DNA of 34,061 nucleotides. It comes from Synechococcus sp. SP2 MAG. GTDB lineage: Bacteria > Cyanobacteriota > Cyanobacteriia > PCC-6307 > Cyanobiaceae. The position numbers were made by a program, and so were the translations under genes. The notes beneath the pieces were generated by a model. The model did no database searches. It saw only the letters and a list, made by a program, of their open reading frames with translations, and was not told where the DNA came from. Each line of letters opens with the position of its first letter. Positions within the stretch are counted from its first letter, which is position 1. Shown here one piece after another: positions 18,371 to 28,526 of this stretch. The stretch is from the NCBI GenBank assembly GCA_030756895.1, contig JAVBIX010000055.1, positions 1 to 34,061 on the forward strand, read 5' to 3'.

Positions 18371-18440
18371 TTGCCTTGTTATCATAAATGCCAAGCCAAA
18401 GCCCTTTGACTGCATCAGATTTTCGCTTTCTGGGCAAGCA

Positions 18441-18596
18441 ATGAAGATCTGTTACCGATGTCAATTCAGATGGGCAGATTGCACGAAAATATCCATGGAA
18501 GAGGCACCGGTTCAACTTCATCAAGTCGACCCAGCCCCGACCCTCGAAACGTCAACAGATACAACATCTGCGGACTTTTCGGCTCGGATCTTCTGA
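18441..18596 (+). CDS. possible 51-aa ORF in the apcA leader
   Basis: ATG to TGA frame of 51 codons starting MKICYRCQFRWADC, with three Cys in the first 14 residues, then a Thr/Asp/Ala-rich acidic tail. No ribosome binding site is evident and no family is recognised. Its place inside the apcA upstream region makes a chance frame quite possible. Confidence 0.2.
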   Translation: MKICYRCQFRWADCTKISMEEAPVQLHQVDPAPTLETSTDTTSADFSARIF

Positions 18597-18716
18597 TCCA
18601 CCCCCCTTGCGGCCCTTAAGCTGCTCGACGATCTCTTCGGAGATCCACCAACCACACCCATCACTCACCGGATATCGGTCTCCTACGGGCGGCCGCTTGT
18701 TTCGAGGTAGAACTGC

Positions 18717-19202
18717 ATGAGCATCGTCTCCAACTCGATCATCAACGCGGACGCCGAAGCCCGCTACTTAAGCCCTGGCGAACTGGACCAAATCAAGTCC
18801 TTCGTCACCGGCGGCCAGCGGCGTCTTCGTGTAGCCCAGGTTCTCAGCGAGAGCCGGGAGCGCATCGTCAAAACAGCAGGCGGCCAGCTGTTCCAGAAGC
18901 GTCCTGATGTCATCTCTCCAGGAGGCAATGCCTACGGCGAAGAGATGACCGCAACCTGTTTGCGGGACATGGATTACTACCTTCGTCTGGTCACCTACGG
19001 CGTAGTGGCAGGCGATGTCACTCCGATCGAAGAGATTGGCGTCATTGGTGCCCGTGAGCTATATCGCTCCCTTGGCACACCACTCGAAGCCATGGCTGAG
19101 TCTGTACGCGAAATGAAGTCAGTCGCCATGGGCATCCTCACCGGCTCAGACGCCGAAGAGGCTGGTTTTTACTTCGATTACGTGATTGGCTCCCTCGCCT
19201 AA
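18717..19202 (+). CDS. apcA: allophycocyanin alpha subunit
   Basis: 161 residues, full length. Cys81 in [18 protein letters not shown] carries the phycocyanobilin. The N-terminus [19 protein letters not shown] and the C-terminus [10 protein letters not shown] are typical of ApcA. With ApcB it forms the trimers and hexamers of the phycobilisome core. First gene of apcABC; apcB follows after 41 bases. Confidence 0.98.
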   Translation: MSIVSNSIINADAEARYLSPGELDQIKSFVTGGQRRLRVAQVLSESRERIVKTAGGQLFQKRPDVISPGGNAYGEEMTATCLRDMDYYLRLVTYGVVAGDVTPIEEIGVIGARELYRSLGTPLEAMAESVREMKSVAMGILTGSDAEEAGFYFDYVIGSLA

Positions 19203-19243
19203 ATCAACGGAACCATCTCCTCTCCACGTCACTTCTCTGATCC

Positions 19244-19732
19244 ATGCAAGACGCGATCACCAACGTCATCAACAAGTCGGACGTTCAGGGCCTGTATTTG
19301 GACACCACGTCCATGACCAGCCTCGAGTCGTATTTCGCCAGTGGCGAACTGCGCGTCAAGGCTGCAACAACGATTAGCACCAACGCATCTTTGATCATCA
19401 AAGATGCTGTTGCCAAAGCCTTGCTGTACTCGGACATCACCCGTCCAGGCGGCAACATGTACACCACGCGTCGTTATGCAGCTTGCATCCGCGACCTGGA
19501 TTACTACTTGCGCTACTCCACCTACGCGATGCTCGCCGGTGACACCTCCATCCTTGACGAGCGTGTTCTGAACGGACTTAAGGAGACCTACAACTCCTTG
19601 GGCGTACCGATCGGCGCAACAGTCCAGGCCATCCAAGCCATGAAGGAAGTCACTGCTTCCCTGGTTGGTCCTGATGCCGGCAAAGAGATGGGTGTCTACT
19701 TCGACTACATCTGTTCTGGTCTTGGTAACTGA
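19244..19732 (+). CDS. apcB: allophycocyanin beta subunit
   Basis: 162 residues. Cys81 in [17 protein letters not shown] is the bilin attachment site, and Asn71 in RPGGNMY is the residue methylated in beta phycobiliproteins. It begins [15 protein letters not shown]. Its stop overlaps the apcC start by one base (TGATG). Confidence 0.98.
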   Translation: MQDAITNVINKSDVQGLYLDTTSMTSLESYFASGELRVKAATTISTNASLIIKDAVAKALLYSDITRPGGNMYTTRRYAACIRDLDYYLRYSTYAMLAGDTSILDERVLNGLKETYNSLGVPIGATVQAIQAMKEVTASLVGPDAGKEMGVYFDYICSGLGN

Positions 19733-19932
19733 TGCGTCTCTTCAAGGTCACAGCCTGCATCCCCTCACCTGAAAAGGTTCGTTCGCAGCGTGAGTTGCAG
19801 AACACTTTTTTCACCAAGTGGGTTCCCTATGAGAGCTGGTTCGCTGAACAACAGCGCATCCAGAAGCAAGGTGGCCGCATCATCAAAGTTGAACTTTGTA
19901 CCGGTGGCCAACAGGTCAACGTTGGTAATTAA
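19732..19932 (+). CDS. apcC: phycobilisome small core linker ApcC (LC)
   Basis: 66 residues, the CpcD-like core linker of about 7.8 kDa that caps allophycocyanin trimers. It begins [20 protein letters not shown] and ends with the conserved GGRIIKVELCTGGQQ. It is translationally coupled to apcB through TGATG and followed by the operon terminator. Confidence 0.97.
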   Translation: MRLFKVTACIPSPEKVRSQRELQNTFFTKWVPYESWFAEQQRIQKQGGRIIKVELCTGGQQVNVGN

Positions 19933-19960
19933 TTGCTAACGCGTTCCATTGCATCACTCC

Positions 19961-19985
19961 AACCCGGCCTAGGTCGGGTTTTTTG
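19961..19985 (+). terminator. terminator of apcABC
   Basis: Near-palindrome aacccggcctaggtcgggtt followed by T5, 28 bases beyond the apcC stop. It gives a strong GC-rich hairpin and T run on the plus strand. Confidence 0.85.
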
Positions 19986-20053
19986 TTGTGTTGGCTTGGC
20001 AAAACGTTCAGAGGGCGGCTCAATAGGAGCCGGACTCTTCATCTCTTCATCTC

Positions 20054-21298
20054 TTGAGCGACACCAGCGTGACCTCCAGAAGGAGCCGATCCACGCGGAA
20101 GGGGGCTTTGAAAAGCCCTAAGGACTCAGCGTCCAATCCGCGTGGATTCTGGCAACGTTTGTTACCTCTCGATTGGTCGCTTTGGCCAACAGAGGCGAGG
20201 CTCCTCCTGAGTCTCACAGCCATCTGGTGCATTGCTGGATTGTTGGTGTTGGCATCCGCAAGCTGGTGGGTTGCCGCTCGCGAACAGGGAGAAGGGGCTT
20301 ACTACCTCAAACGCCAACTGGTCTGGATGGTGGCTAGCTGGAGCCTGATGGCGTTCGTTGCTTCCACAACGCTTAGACGTTGGCTCAAAGTCGCCGGCCC
20401 TGGCCTTTGGATCGGCTGCCTGATGGTGGCAGCAACCTTGGTGATGGGTACCACGGTGAATGGAGCCAGTCGCTGGCTAGTGATCGGGCCCATCCAGATC
20501 CAACCATCAGAGTTGGTGAAACCATTTGTCGTTCTTCAAGCTGCCAATCTCTTCGCCCATTGGAAGCGGAACGCACTCGATCAAAAACTGCTCTGGCTAG
20601 CAAGCTTCGCGATCCTCGTTCTGCTGATCCTCAAACAGCCAAATTTGAGTACCGCGGCCCTGATCGGTCTCTTGATCTGGTTGATGGCATTTTCAGCAGG
20701 GCTTCCCTTGCTTCAACTGTTTGGGACCGCACTGGCAGGAGGCATGCTCGGGATCAGCAGCATCCTGATTAATGAATATCAGCGCATCAGGGTGATCTCG
20801 TTTCTGAATCCTTGGAACGATCCCCAGGGTGATGGTTATCAACTCATTCAAAGCTTGCTGGCGATTGGATCAGGGGGGATTTTTGGCCAGGGATTTGGCC
20901 TATCAACCCAGAAGCTGCAATACCTACCTATCCAAAGCACAGATTTCATCTTCGCTGTCTACGCCGAAGAGTTTGGGTTCGTGGGCTCTGTGATGTTGCT
21001 GGTATTTCTGATGCTGATGGGCTTCTTGGGGCTACGTGTTGCCTTGCGCTGCAGAAGCAACCAGGCAAGGCTTACAGCCATTGGCTGTTCAAGCCTTCTG
21101 GTTGGACAGTCACTGATGAATATTGCAGTGGCCTCAGGGGCCATGCCCACAACAGGCCTCCCGCTCCCACTGGTCAGCTACGGAGGAAATTCATTGCTCT
21201 CCAGCATGGTGATTATTGGCTTATTGATTCGATGCTCACTCGAGTCCACTGGCTTAATCGGTGGTCGCAGCCTCCGCGAGCAACAGCGTCGTGGATAA
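20054..21298 (+). CDS. ftsW: FtsW/RodA-family lipid II polymerase, probably FtsW
   Basis: 414 residues with about ten membrane spans, a SEDS-family peptidoglycan glycosyltransferase of the divisome. Family marks include GASRWLVIGPIQIQPSELVK (about 134-153), QLIQSLLAIGSGGIFGQGFG and, near the C-terminus, MPTTGLPLPLVSYGGNSLLS. The start is uncertain: the first in-frame Met is inside the first membrane region, so a TTG (20054) or GTG slightly downstream must be used; neither has a clear Shine-Dalgarno sequence. The N-terminal 35 residues are Ser/Arg/Lys-rich and cytoplasmic. It begins a run with ccdA and ccs1. Confidence 0.9.
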   Translation: MSDTSVTSRRSRSTRKGALKSPKDSASNPRGFWQRLLPLDWSLWPTEARLLLSLTAIWCIAGLLVLASASWWVAAREQGEGAYYLKRQLVWMVASWSLMAFVASTTLRRWLKVAGPGLWIGCLMVAATLVMGTTVNGASRWLVIGPIQIQPSELVKPFVVLQAANLFAHWKRNALDQKLLWLASFAILVLLILKQPNLSTAALIGLLIWLMAFSAGLPLLQLFGTALAGGMLGISSILINEYQRIRVISFLNPWNDPQGDGYQLIQSLLAIGSGGIFGQGFGLSTQKLQYLPIQSTDFIFAVYAEEFGFVGSVMLLVFLMLMGFLGLRVALRCRSNQARLTAIGCSSLLVGQSLMNIAVASGAMPTTGLPLPLVSYGGNSLLSSMVIIGLLIRCSLESTGLIGGRSLREQQRRG

Positions 21299-21426
21299 GG
21301 TGATCTTGTATTGATCCCGGCCTCACCGGTACAACCATTTCCTCATTCGAGCTGGCACTGTCCGACCTTGCACGCAGCAGCGAGCAACTGCTCAACCATG
21401 CGCTGCAGCAGCCTGGTCCAATCACT

Positions 21427-22056
21427 GTGGCTCTTGTTTTTGCAGGAGGAGCTTTAACCAGCCTGGGCCCCTGTTCCCTCTCCTTGCTGCCGATCACGCT
21501 CGCTTACCTAGCCGGATTCGATAGCAAGCAGAAGCCATGGCAACGCAGCCTGTCGTTTTGCGCTGGCATTGTTGGCGCCCTGGTTGTGCTGGGAAGCCTG
21601 AGTGGTTTGCTGGGCCGCATCTACGGTCAAGTTCCTGGATTGGTCCCAACCGTTGTTGCGGTCTTAGCAGTGGTGATGGGACTCAATCTGCTCGGCGTGG
21701 TTCGAATCCCCCTTCCCGCCGGGCCAGACCCGCTGCGATGGACTAGCAAGGTGCCCGCTCCGCTAGCCCCGGTAGCTGCTGGGCTGGCATTTGGGCTCGC
21801 TGCTTCTCCCTGCACAACACCCGTACTGGCCGTTCTATTGGGCTGGATTGCAAGCACAGGACGCCCGCTCCTCGGCGTGCTGATGCTTACAAGCTTTGGG
21901 ATAGGTCAAGTGCTTCCCCTGCTGCTCGCAGGCAACTTGGCAGCCTCTCTGCCGCGGTTGCTGGCGTTGCGGCCCATCGGCCGGTGGGTTCCGCCGATCA
22001 GTGGTGTGATCCTGCTGACCACAGGCACTCTCACTTTATTAGCGAGACTGACCTGA
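21427..22056 (+). CDS. ccdA: cytochrome c biogenesis protein CcdA
   Basis: 209 residues from GTG 21427; the frame is open back to 21304 (41 more codons) with no ATG/GTG/TTG. Six membrane spans; the redox Cys pair lies in TSLGPCSLS (Cys16) and AASPCTTP (Cys129). CcdA carries reducing power across the thylakoid membrane to keep apocytochrome haem-binding Cys reduced. Cyanobacterial CcdA proteins usually have an N-terminal segment before the first span that resembles the upstream in-frame sequence (FELALSDLARSSEQ), so the true start may be a rare codon such as ATT 21337. It is followed by ccs1 after 4 bases, a fitting partner. Confidence 0.88.
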   Translation: MALVFAGGALTSLGPCSLSLLPITLAYLAGFDSKQKPWQRSLSFCAGIVGALVVLGSLSGLLGRIYGQVPGLVPTVVAVLAVVMGLNLLGVVRIPLPAGPDPLRWTSKVPAPLAPVAAGLAFGLAASPCTTPVLAVLLGWIASTGRPLLGVLMLTSFGIGQVLPLLLAGNLAASLPRLLALRPIGRWVPPISGVILLTTGTLTLLARLT

Positions 22057-22060
22057 TCTG

Positions 22061-23368
22061 ATGCCTGCACTACGCCGACTCTTCGCCCTGCTCTCGGATC
22101 TTCGTTTGGCGATCCTGCTTCTGCTGCTGATTGCAGGAGCCAGCGCCCTTGGGACCATTCTTCCGCAGAACGAAGCGCCTGATTTGTATCTCGAGCGTTT
22201 CAATGCGGACCCATGGCTCGGATTGATCGATGGCAAACAGATGTTGCAACTGCAGCTGGACAGCATCTATTCCAGCGTGTGGTTTTTAAGCCTTTTGGCT
22301 TGGCTGGGATTGGCCTTGATCTTGTGCAGCTGGCGTCGTCAATGGCCAGCACTGATCGCCACCACGCGCTGGATTGACTACCGCCAACCCAGGCAACTGA
22401 GCAAGTTGGCATTGGCCGAATCGATTCGCTGTTCCGACGGTGAGTCGGCCTTAGACATGCTGAGCTCACAGCTCCAGAAGCAAGGCTGGCAGGTCCAGAG
22501 GCATGAGGATCGCCTGGCAGCTCGGCGCGGCGTAATTGGCAAAGTTGGACCCTTATTGGTTCACACCGGCTTGGTACTGCTGCTGATTGGGGCCGCATGG
22601 GGGGCACTGTCAGGAAACCGTCTGGAACGCTTCCTTGCGCCCGGCCGAGCCCTTGATCTGCTTGACCCCTCTGGCAACAACCGGCTTTCGCTCACCCTCG
22701 AGAGCTTCGCCATTGAGCGTGATCCAGCAGGACGCACCGAACAATTCCGATCAACGCTGAGGCTCGATCCCCCAGGTGGCCCCTCAGAGCAGCGCATGAT
22801 CAGCGTGAATCATCCACTCCGCTATCGAGGGATGACTGTTTATCAAGCGGATTGGTCGTTGGCTGCGATCACCGTGCAGATCGGCAAGAGTCCGCAATTG
22901 CAATTACCCCTCCGTAGTTTTCCCGAACTCGGCGAACAAATTTGGGGTCTTGTGCTTCCCACTCGGCCGGATGGATCCGAACCAGTGCTGATGAGCACGA
23001 GCAGTGAGCAAGGCCCTGTTCAGGTGTTCGATGCAGACGGATCGCTGCTTGGCAACCTGCGACCCGGTGGAGCATCCACTGAAATCAAAGGACTGCCTCT
23101 GCGGGTGGCCGAGATCATGCCTGCTAGCGGACTGCTCCTTAAGCGTGACCCTGGCGTCCCACTCGTTTATGCAGGATTCGCGATCACATTGCTTGGCGGA
23201 GGCCTCAGTTTGATTGCAACTCGCCAACTTTGGGCCGTGCTCGACCCACCACCGTTTCAGCCATCCAACAGGAAGCTTCACATCGGCGGGCTTTGCAATC
23301 GAAATCTCGCTGGCTTCGCTGCTGAATTGCCAATCCTGATCAGCAGGGTTGACGGATCCCATGGCTGA
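22061..23368 (+). CDS. ccs1: system II cytochrome c biogenesis protein Ccs1/ResB
   Basis: 435 residues. Three membrane spans near the N-terminus ([20 protein letters not shown] at about 15-34, [17 protein letters not shown] at about 73-89, [19 protein letters not shown] at about 167-185), a large lumenal domain, and a last span near 373-388. TILPQ near 32 and the [11 protein letters not shown] segment with its His are typical of ResB/Ccs1. It works with CcsA in haem delivery to apocytochromes such as cytochrome f. The 3' end overlaps queF, which is on the other strand, by 29 bases. Confidence 0.93.
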   Translation: MPALRRLFALLSDLRLAILLLLLIAGASALGTILPQNEAPDLYLERFNADPWLGLIDGKQMLQLQLDSIYSSVWFLSLLAWLGLALILCSWRRQWPALIATTRWIDYRQPRQLSKLALAESIRCSDGESALDMLSSQLQKQGWQVQRHEDRLAARRGVIGKVGPLLVHTGLVLLLIGAAWGALSGNRLERFLAPGRALDLLDPSGNNRLSLTLESFAIERDPAGRTEQFRSTLRLDPPGGPSEQRMISVNHPLRYRGMTVYQADWSLAAITVQIGKSPQLQLPLRSFPELGEQIWGLVLPTRPDGSEPVLMSTSSEQGPVQVFDADGSLLGNLRPGGASTEIKGLPLRVAEIMPASGLLLKRDPGVPLVYAGFAITLLGGGLSLIATRQLWAVLDPPPFQPSNRKLHIGGLCNRNLAGFAAELPILISRVDGSHG

Positions 23369-23750
23369 CTCTTACGACCGTATGAACGTTTCCACGAGGG
23401 TTGAAATCAGCTTCTAGTTGCATCCAAACAGGAGCACAGGCCGTCACTAAATCATCCAGAATTTTATTTGCCACCTCTTCATGGGAGATCGAAGTGTTGC
23501 GAAAGTGATTGATGTACAACTTGATCGCTTTCAACTCGACCACTCGAGGTCCTGGCTGATAAATCAAGCGCATCACTGCGAAATCCGGATAACCCGAGAA
23601 CGGACAGAGGCAAGTAAATTCCGGCAATTCGATCGACACCTCATAGGGGCGCCCGACCCTTGGGTTGTCGAAACAGATCAACTCCGCATCTGCAATAGCC
23701 CTTTCGCCGTACAGCGGAGTTTTGGTGAGCTCAGTGCCGGGGTTGCTCAT
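23340..23750 (-). CDS. queF: NADPH-dependent 7-cyano-7-deazaguanine reductase QueF
   Basis: 136 residues from the ATG at 23750; the longer open frame adds 14 unlikely residues. The QueF motif ELKAIKLYI is present, and [14 protein letters not shown] holds the catalytic Cys49 and Asp56 of the unimodular (B. subtilis-type) enzyme. It reduces preQ0 to preQ1, in the pathway to queuosine in tRNA. It converges with ccs1, overlapping 29 bases at the 3' end. Confidence 0.96.
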   Translation of the reverse strand: MSNPGTELTKTPLYGERAIADAELICFDNPRVGRPYEVSIELPEFTCLCPFSGYPDFAVMRLIYQPGPRVVELKAIKLYINHFRNTSISHEEVANKILDDLVTACAPVWMQLEADFNPRGNVHTVVRVSHGIRQPC

Positions 23751-23900
23751 AGAACGAGTAAAGAAAAATCCAGCGCACGACCCTAAAGCCACCCCTCCAC
23801 AAACGTTGAGCGGATCTGAGCGCTGCTTGATTTGGTATCAAGACGTACAACTCACTGGCCGGAATGCAGGCCTAATAGAGAAGCAGTGGGCTTGCTTGCA

Positions 23901-24128
23901 ATGGATCTGAGTCTGATTATCGAAGGACAGGCTTTCCGACTGCAGCCTGAGAGCGTTCACGGCATGCTGTGGCTTCAGACTCATTTCGAGATGTCCCATT
24001 GGGAACTTCTCGCTGAGGGCCTTGCCACGGTGAGTCAATGCAATGCCGATGAGCTCATTGAGGATGCCTCAAACGCCGGATTGAACCTCTCTCCTCTCCC
24101 GGCGCTGTCATCTCAGCGCAATTCCTGA
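23901..24128 (+). CDS. 75-aa conserved-type protein upstream of glnB
   Basis: 75 residues from ATG 23901; a longer frame starts at 23832 but its first 23 residues look non-coding. The sequence is acidic and soluble (RLQPESVHGMLWLQTHFEM, then HWELLAEGLATV), likely helical. I recall no named family. It ends 30 bases before glnB on the same strand, so the two may share a transcript. Confidence 0.7.
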   Translation: MDLSLIIEGQAFRLQPESVHGMLWLQTHFEMSHWELLAEGLATVSQCNADELIEDASNAGLNLSPLPALSSQRNS

Positions 24129-25304
<1,176 letters not shown>

Positions 25305-25402
25305 TTCGACATAAAAGCACCGTGAAACCGAAACAAATACCGGAGTTACACCCGGAGTTCCGCAGACCTCCCTGAAGATCATCCGAAGCCGCACGCGAGT
25401 CC

Positions 25403-25666
25403 GTGTCAGCCAACAACGTTTTCAATATCAAAAGCGGACGCCGCCCATCCCTTCGCGCCAAATTTTGTCGCAAATCCAGCGAAGCGTCGAACCGCGTACT
25501 CGAACTGCTCGCTCCAGGCTCATTTGTCACCCTCGACAACCACCCCACAGATCTCCCTCCCTTTCAAGTGATCGAATGTCGTGGAGGCCTGTGCTGGGTG
25601 CGTCAGCAAGCCTGGGGACAGAACGTTCAGTGGGAAGTTGAGCATCGCCTTCTCACCTCCGCTTAA
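25403..25666 (+). CDS. 87-aa conserved-type protein
   Basis: 87 residues from GTG 25403, with no in-frame ATG near the 5' end. A basic N-terminal part (SGRRPSLRAKFCRKSSEASN) leads to a beta-rich C-terminal part (PFQVIECRGGLCWVRQQAWG) that ends WEVEHRLLTSA. It reads like a small SH3- or KOW-like barrel, but I cannot name a family. It diverges from tlyA across 98 bases and precedes purB by 65 bases. Confidence 0.6.
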   Translation: MSANNVFNIKSGRRPSLRAKFCRKSSEASNRVLELLAPGSFVTLDNHPTDLPPFQVIECRGGLCWVRQQAWGQNVQWEVEHRLLTSA

Positions 25667-25731
25667 CGCCTCGCGCAATGTCCAAGCCTTCAGAGCCATA
25701 CATTGGTTGAGTTGTCGCCACGCGCTGGCCC

Positions 25732-27027
25732 TTGATCGAGAGATACACCCTGCCCGAGATGGGCGAGATCTGGACAGACCGGGCCAAATACCAAAGTTGG
25801 CTGGATGTTGAGGTTGCGGCTTGTGAGGCCAACTGCAGGCTTGGTCGTGTCCCTAAGGACGCGATGCAAACGATTCGCGAACAGTCGGCGTTTGAACCAG
25901 AGCGGATCCTTGAGATCGAGGCCGAGGTCCGCCACGACGTGATCGCCTTTTTGACCAATGTGAACGAGCACGTTGGTGATGCCGGGCGTTACATCCACGT
26001 CGGCATGACGAGTAGCGATGTCCTTGATACGGGCCTGGCGCTGCAGTTGAAAGCCTCCGTCGCGCTCCTGCGCCATGAGTTGGCAGGATTGGATTCCGCG
26101 ATTGCCAAGCTGGCGGCGGAACACAAGACCACCGTGATGATCGGCCGTTCTCACGCGATCCATGGTGAACCGATCACCTTTGGATTCAAGCTGGCTGGCT
26201 GGTTGGCTGAAACCCGCCGCAATCGTGAGCGTCTAGCTCGCTTAGAGGAAGATGTCGCCATCGGCCAGGTGAGCGGAGCGATGGGTACCTACGCCAATAC
26301 GGATCCAGAGGTGGAAAAACTCACCTGCGAGATCCTCGGCCTCACTCCCGACACGGCGAGCACCCAGGTGATCTCCCGCGATCGCCATGCCGACTACGTG
26401 CAGATTCTCGCCCTGGTTGGGGCCTCACTCGATCGCTTCGCCACCGAGATTCGCAACCTGCAGCGCACCGATGTTTTGGAGGTCGAAGAAAGCTTCGCCA
26501 AAGGACAGAAAGGAAGCTCGGCCATGCCCCATAAACGCAACCCAATTCGCAGCGAACGGATCAGCGGTCTAGCGCGAGTGCTGCGCAGCTACGTTGTGGC
26601 GGCCCTTGAAAACGTGGCTCTCTGGCACGAACGTGACATCAGTCACAGCTCAACGGAACGGATGATGCTGCCGGACTGCTCTGTGACCCTGCACTTCATG
26701 CTGCGTGAGATGACCGCCGTCATCTCTGGTCTCGGGGTTTACCCAGAAAACATGATCCGCAACATGAATGTCTATGGAGGCGTGGTCTTCAGCCAACGGG
26801 TCCTGCTCGCCCTCGTGGATGGTGGGATGAGCCGAGAGGATGCTTACGAAGTTGTACAGCGCAACGCCCACAGCGCTTGGAACACCAATGGTGGTGACTT
26901 TCGCGCCAACCTGCAAAGCGATCCCGAGGTGAGCAAGAAGCTCAATGCAGACCAACTCTCGGAGTGTTTCAGCACCCAGCTTCATCAAGCCAACCTGGGG
27001 GTGGTCTGGGACCGACTGGGCCTCTGA
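25732..27027 (+). CDS. purB: adenylosuccinate lyase
   Basis: 431 residues, starting at TTG 25732 (MIERYTLPEMGEIWTD). The fumarase/aspartase-superfamily signature GSSAMPHKRNP is at 261-271; GMTSSDVLDTG near 91-101 and GRSHAIHGEPITFG near 139 carry other active-site residues. It catalyses two steps of purine synthesis: SAICAR to AICAR, and adenylosuccinate to AMP. No ATG occurs at the expected N-terminus, so TTG is the likely start. Confidence 0.97.
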   Translation: MIERYTLPEMGEIWTDRAKYQSWLDVEVAACEANCRLGRVPKDAMQTIREQSAFEPERILEIEAEVRHDVIAFLTNVNEHVGDAGRYIHVGMTSSDVLDTGLALQLKASVALLRHELAGLDSAIAKLAAEHKTTVMIGRSHAIHGEPITFGFKLAGWLAETRRNRERLARLEEDVAIGQVSGAMGTYANTDPEVEKLTCEILGLTPDTASTQVISRDRHADYVQILALVGASLDRFATEIRNLQRTDVLEVEESFAKGQKGSSAMPHKRNPIRSERISGLARVLRSYVVAALENVALWHERDISHSSTERMMLPDCSVTLHFMLREMTAVISGLGVYPENMIRNMNVYGGVVFSQRVLLALVDGGMSREDAYEVVQRNAHSAWNTNGGDFRANLQSDPEVSKKLNADQLSECFSTQLHQANLGVVWDRLGL

Positions 27028-27031
27028 GTGA

Positions 27032-27133
27032 ATGTTCTGGACTCCCTATGCAGACTGGATTTATGTGGTGGTGAGCGTGAGCGGGATGCTGCTCATCATC
27101 GTGCTGGTGCTTCGCCCTGACGCAAAGTCATGA
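27032..27133 (+). CDS. 33-aa single-pass membrane peptide between purB and fumC
   Basis: ATG 27032 to TGA 27131-27133, 33 residues: [18 protein letters not shown], then a hydrophobic run MLLIIVLVL, ending RPDAKS. The span covers about residues 9-27. It starts 4 bases after the purB stop, and its stop overlaps the fumC start as ATGA, so it is placed like a real translated cistron. No family is recognised. Function unknown. Confidence 0.6.
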   Translation: MFWTPYADWIYVVVSVSGMLLIIVLVLRPDAKS

Positions 27134-28521
27134 CCCAAACAACTAGGACCGAACACGACAGCATGGGGCCAGTTGAGGTGCCGACTGAGGCCCTCTGGGG
27201 GGCACAAACTCAGCGATCTCTCCAGAACTTCGCGATCAGCGATGACCGCATACCTGTTGATCTGATCCATGCCTTAGCGCAAATCAAACAGGCGGCAGCG
27301 ATCGTGAACGCTCGGCTGGGGGTGTTGGATGACCACCGACGCGACCTGATCGTGAAGGTGGCGGCTGACATTGCCGAGGGGCGTCACGACGATCAATTCC
27401 CCCTGAGGGTTTGGCAAACCGGTAGCGGCACCCAAACGAACATGAACGTCAATGAGGTGATCAGCAACCTGATATCGCGGAGCGAGGGGGAGCCATTGGG
27501 CAGCCATCAGCCTGTACACCCAAACGATCACGTCAACCGCTCTCAGTCGACAAACGACGCCTTCCCGGCAGCGATCCACATCGCTGCCGCCGCTGGCATT
27601 GAACACCGACTGTTGCCGGCAGTCCAACGTCTAAGCGATGCTTTTGCCGCCAAGAGTGAGGCCTGGCAAGACATCGTGAAGATCGGCCGCACACACCTGC
27701 AGGATGCGGTGCCGCTCACCCTTGGCCAAGAAGCATCAGCCTGGCGCGATCAACTCAGCAGTGCCAGGAACCGGATCGAACTATCACTGCAGGAGCTGTA
27801 CCCGCTCCCGCTCGGCGGCACCGCCGTTGGAACGGGTCTGAATGCCCCAGAAGGATTTGCCGACCAGGCAGCGACTGAACTGGCACGCCTGAGCGGCTTG
27901 CCCTTGGTCTCGGCTCCGAACAAATTTGCTGTGATGGCGAGCCATGACGGACTGGTCAACGCAATGGGGCAGCTGCGGCTACTCGCGGTGAGTTTGCTGA
28001 AGATCGCCAACGACCTCCGTCTCCTCGCCTGCGGCCCACGTGCCGGCTTAGCGGAGCTGCACTTACCTGAGAACGAACCAGGCAGTTCGATCATGCCTGG
28101 AAAGGTCAACCCAACCCAGTGCGAGGCGATGGCCATGGTTTGCACCCAAGTGATCGGCCTCGATGCAGCCGTTGCGATGGCCGGGGCAGGCGGCCACTTG
28201 CAGATGAATGTCTACAAACCTCTGATCGGCTTCAACCTGCTGCAGACGATCAAGCTGCTCACCGATGCCTGCCATTCCTTCAGGGTGGCCATGGTGGAAG
28301 GCATCGAACCCAACCGGAGTCGCATCCAACGCGACGTGGAGCAATCCCTGATGCTTGTTACTCCCCTTACCCCTGTGATCGGTTACGACAAGGCCAGTGC
28401 GATCGCTAAGTATGCCCACGAGCAGGGATCAAGCCTGCGCGATGCGGCCCTAGAGCTGGGATATGTGAGTGCGACGGAGTTCGATCGAATTATTGATCCC
28501 GCAGCCATGACGAACCCTTGA
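27130..28521 (+). CDS. fumC: class II fumarate hydratase
   Basis: 463 residues. The superfamily signature [13 protein letters not shown] begins at residue 318; [13 protein letters not shown] near 98 and [12 protein letters not shown] near 138 are class II fumarase marks. It converts fumarate to malate; in cyanobacteria it also recycles fumarate released by adenylosuccinate lyase, whose gene lies just upstream. The start is coupled to the 33-aa gene through ATGA. Its stop is 5 bases from the convergent helicase stop. Confidence 0.97.
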   Translation: MTQTTRTEHDSMGPVEVPTEALWGAQTQRSLQNFAISDDRIPVDLIHALAQIKQAAAIVNARLGVLDDHRRDLIVKVAADIAEGRHDDQFPLRVWQTGSGTQTNMNVNEVISNLISRSEGEPLGSHQPVHPNDHVNRSQSTNDAFPAAIHIAAAAGIEHRLLPAVQRLSDAFAAKSEAWQDIVKIGRTHLQDAVPLTLGQEASAWRDQLSSARNRIELSLQELYPLPLGGTAVGTGLNAPEGFADQAATELARLSGLPLVSAPNKFAVMASHDGLVNAMGQLRLLAVSLLKIANDLRLLACGPRAGLAELHLPENEPGSSIMPGKVNPTQCEAMAMVCTQVIGLDAAVAMAGAGGHLQMNVYKPLIGFNLLQTIKLLTDACHSFRVAMVEGIEPNRSRIQRDVEQSLMLVTPLTPVIGYDKASAIAKYAHEQGSSLRDAALELGYVSATEFDRIIDPAAMTNP

Positions 28522-28526
28522 TCCGC

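Larger units (their letters stand above)
18303..18716 (+). other. apcE-apcA spacer: terminator plus long apcA leader
   Basis: 414 bases between apcE and apcA. It begins with the apcE terminator and continues as a GC-mixed leader that probably holds the apcABC promoter. It contains one 51-codon ATG frame (18441-18596) of unknown value. No clear promoter boxes were identified. Confidence 0.5.

Noticed and set aside
21699-21710. ggttcgaatccc resembling a tRNA T-loop
   Set aside because: It lies inside ccdA coding for VRIP, and no acceptor stem or anticodon arm is present around it.
22904-23362. 152-codon frame antisense to ccs1 beyond queF
   Set aside because: Shadow of ccs1 coding sequence; no motif or ribosome binding site of its own.
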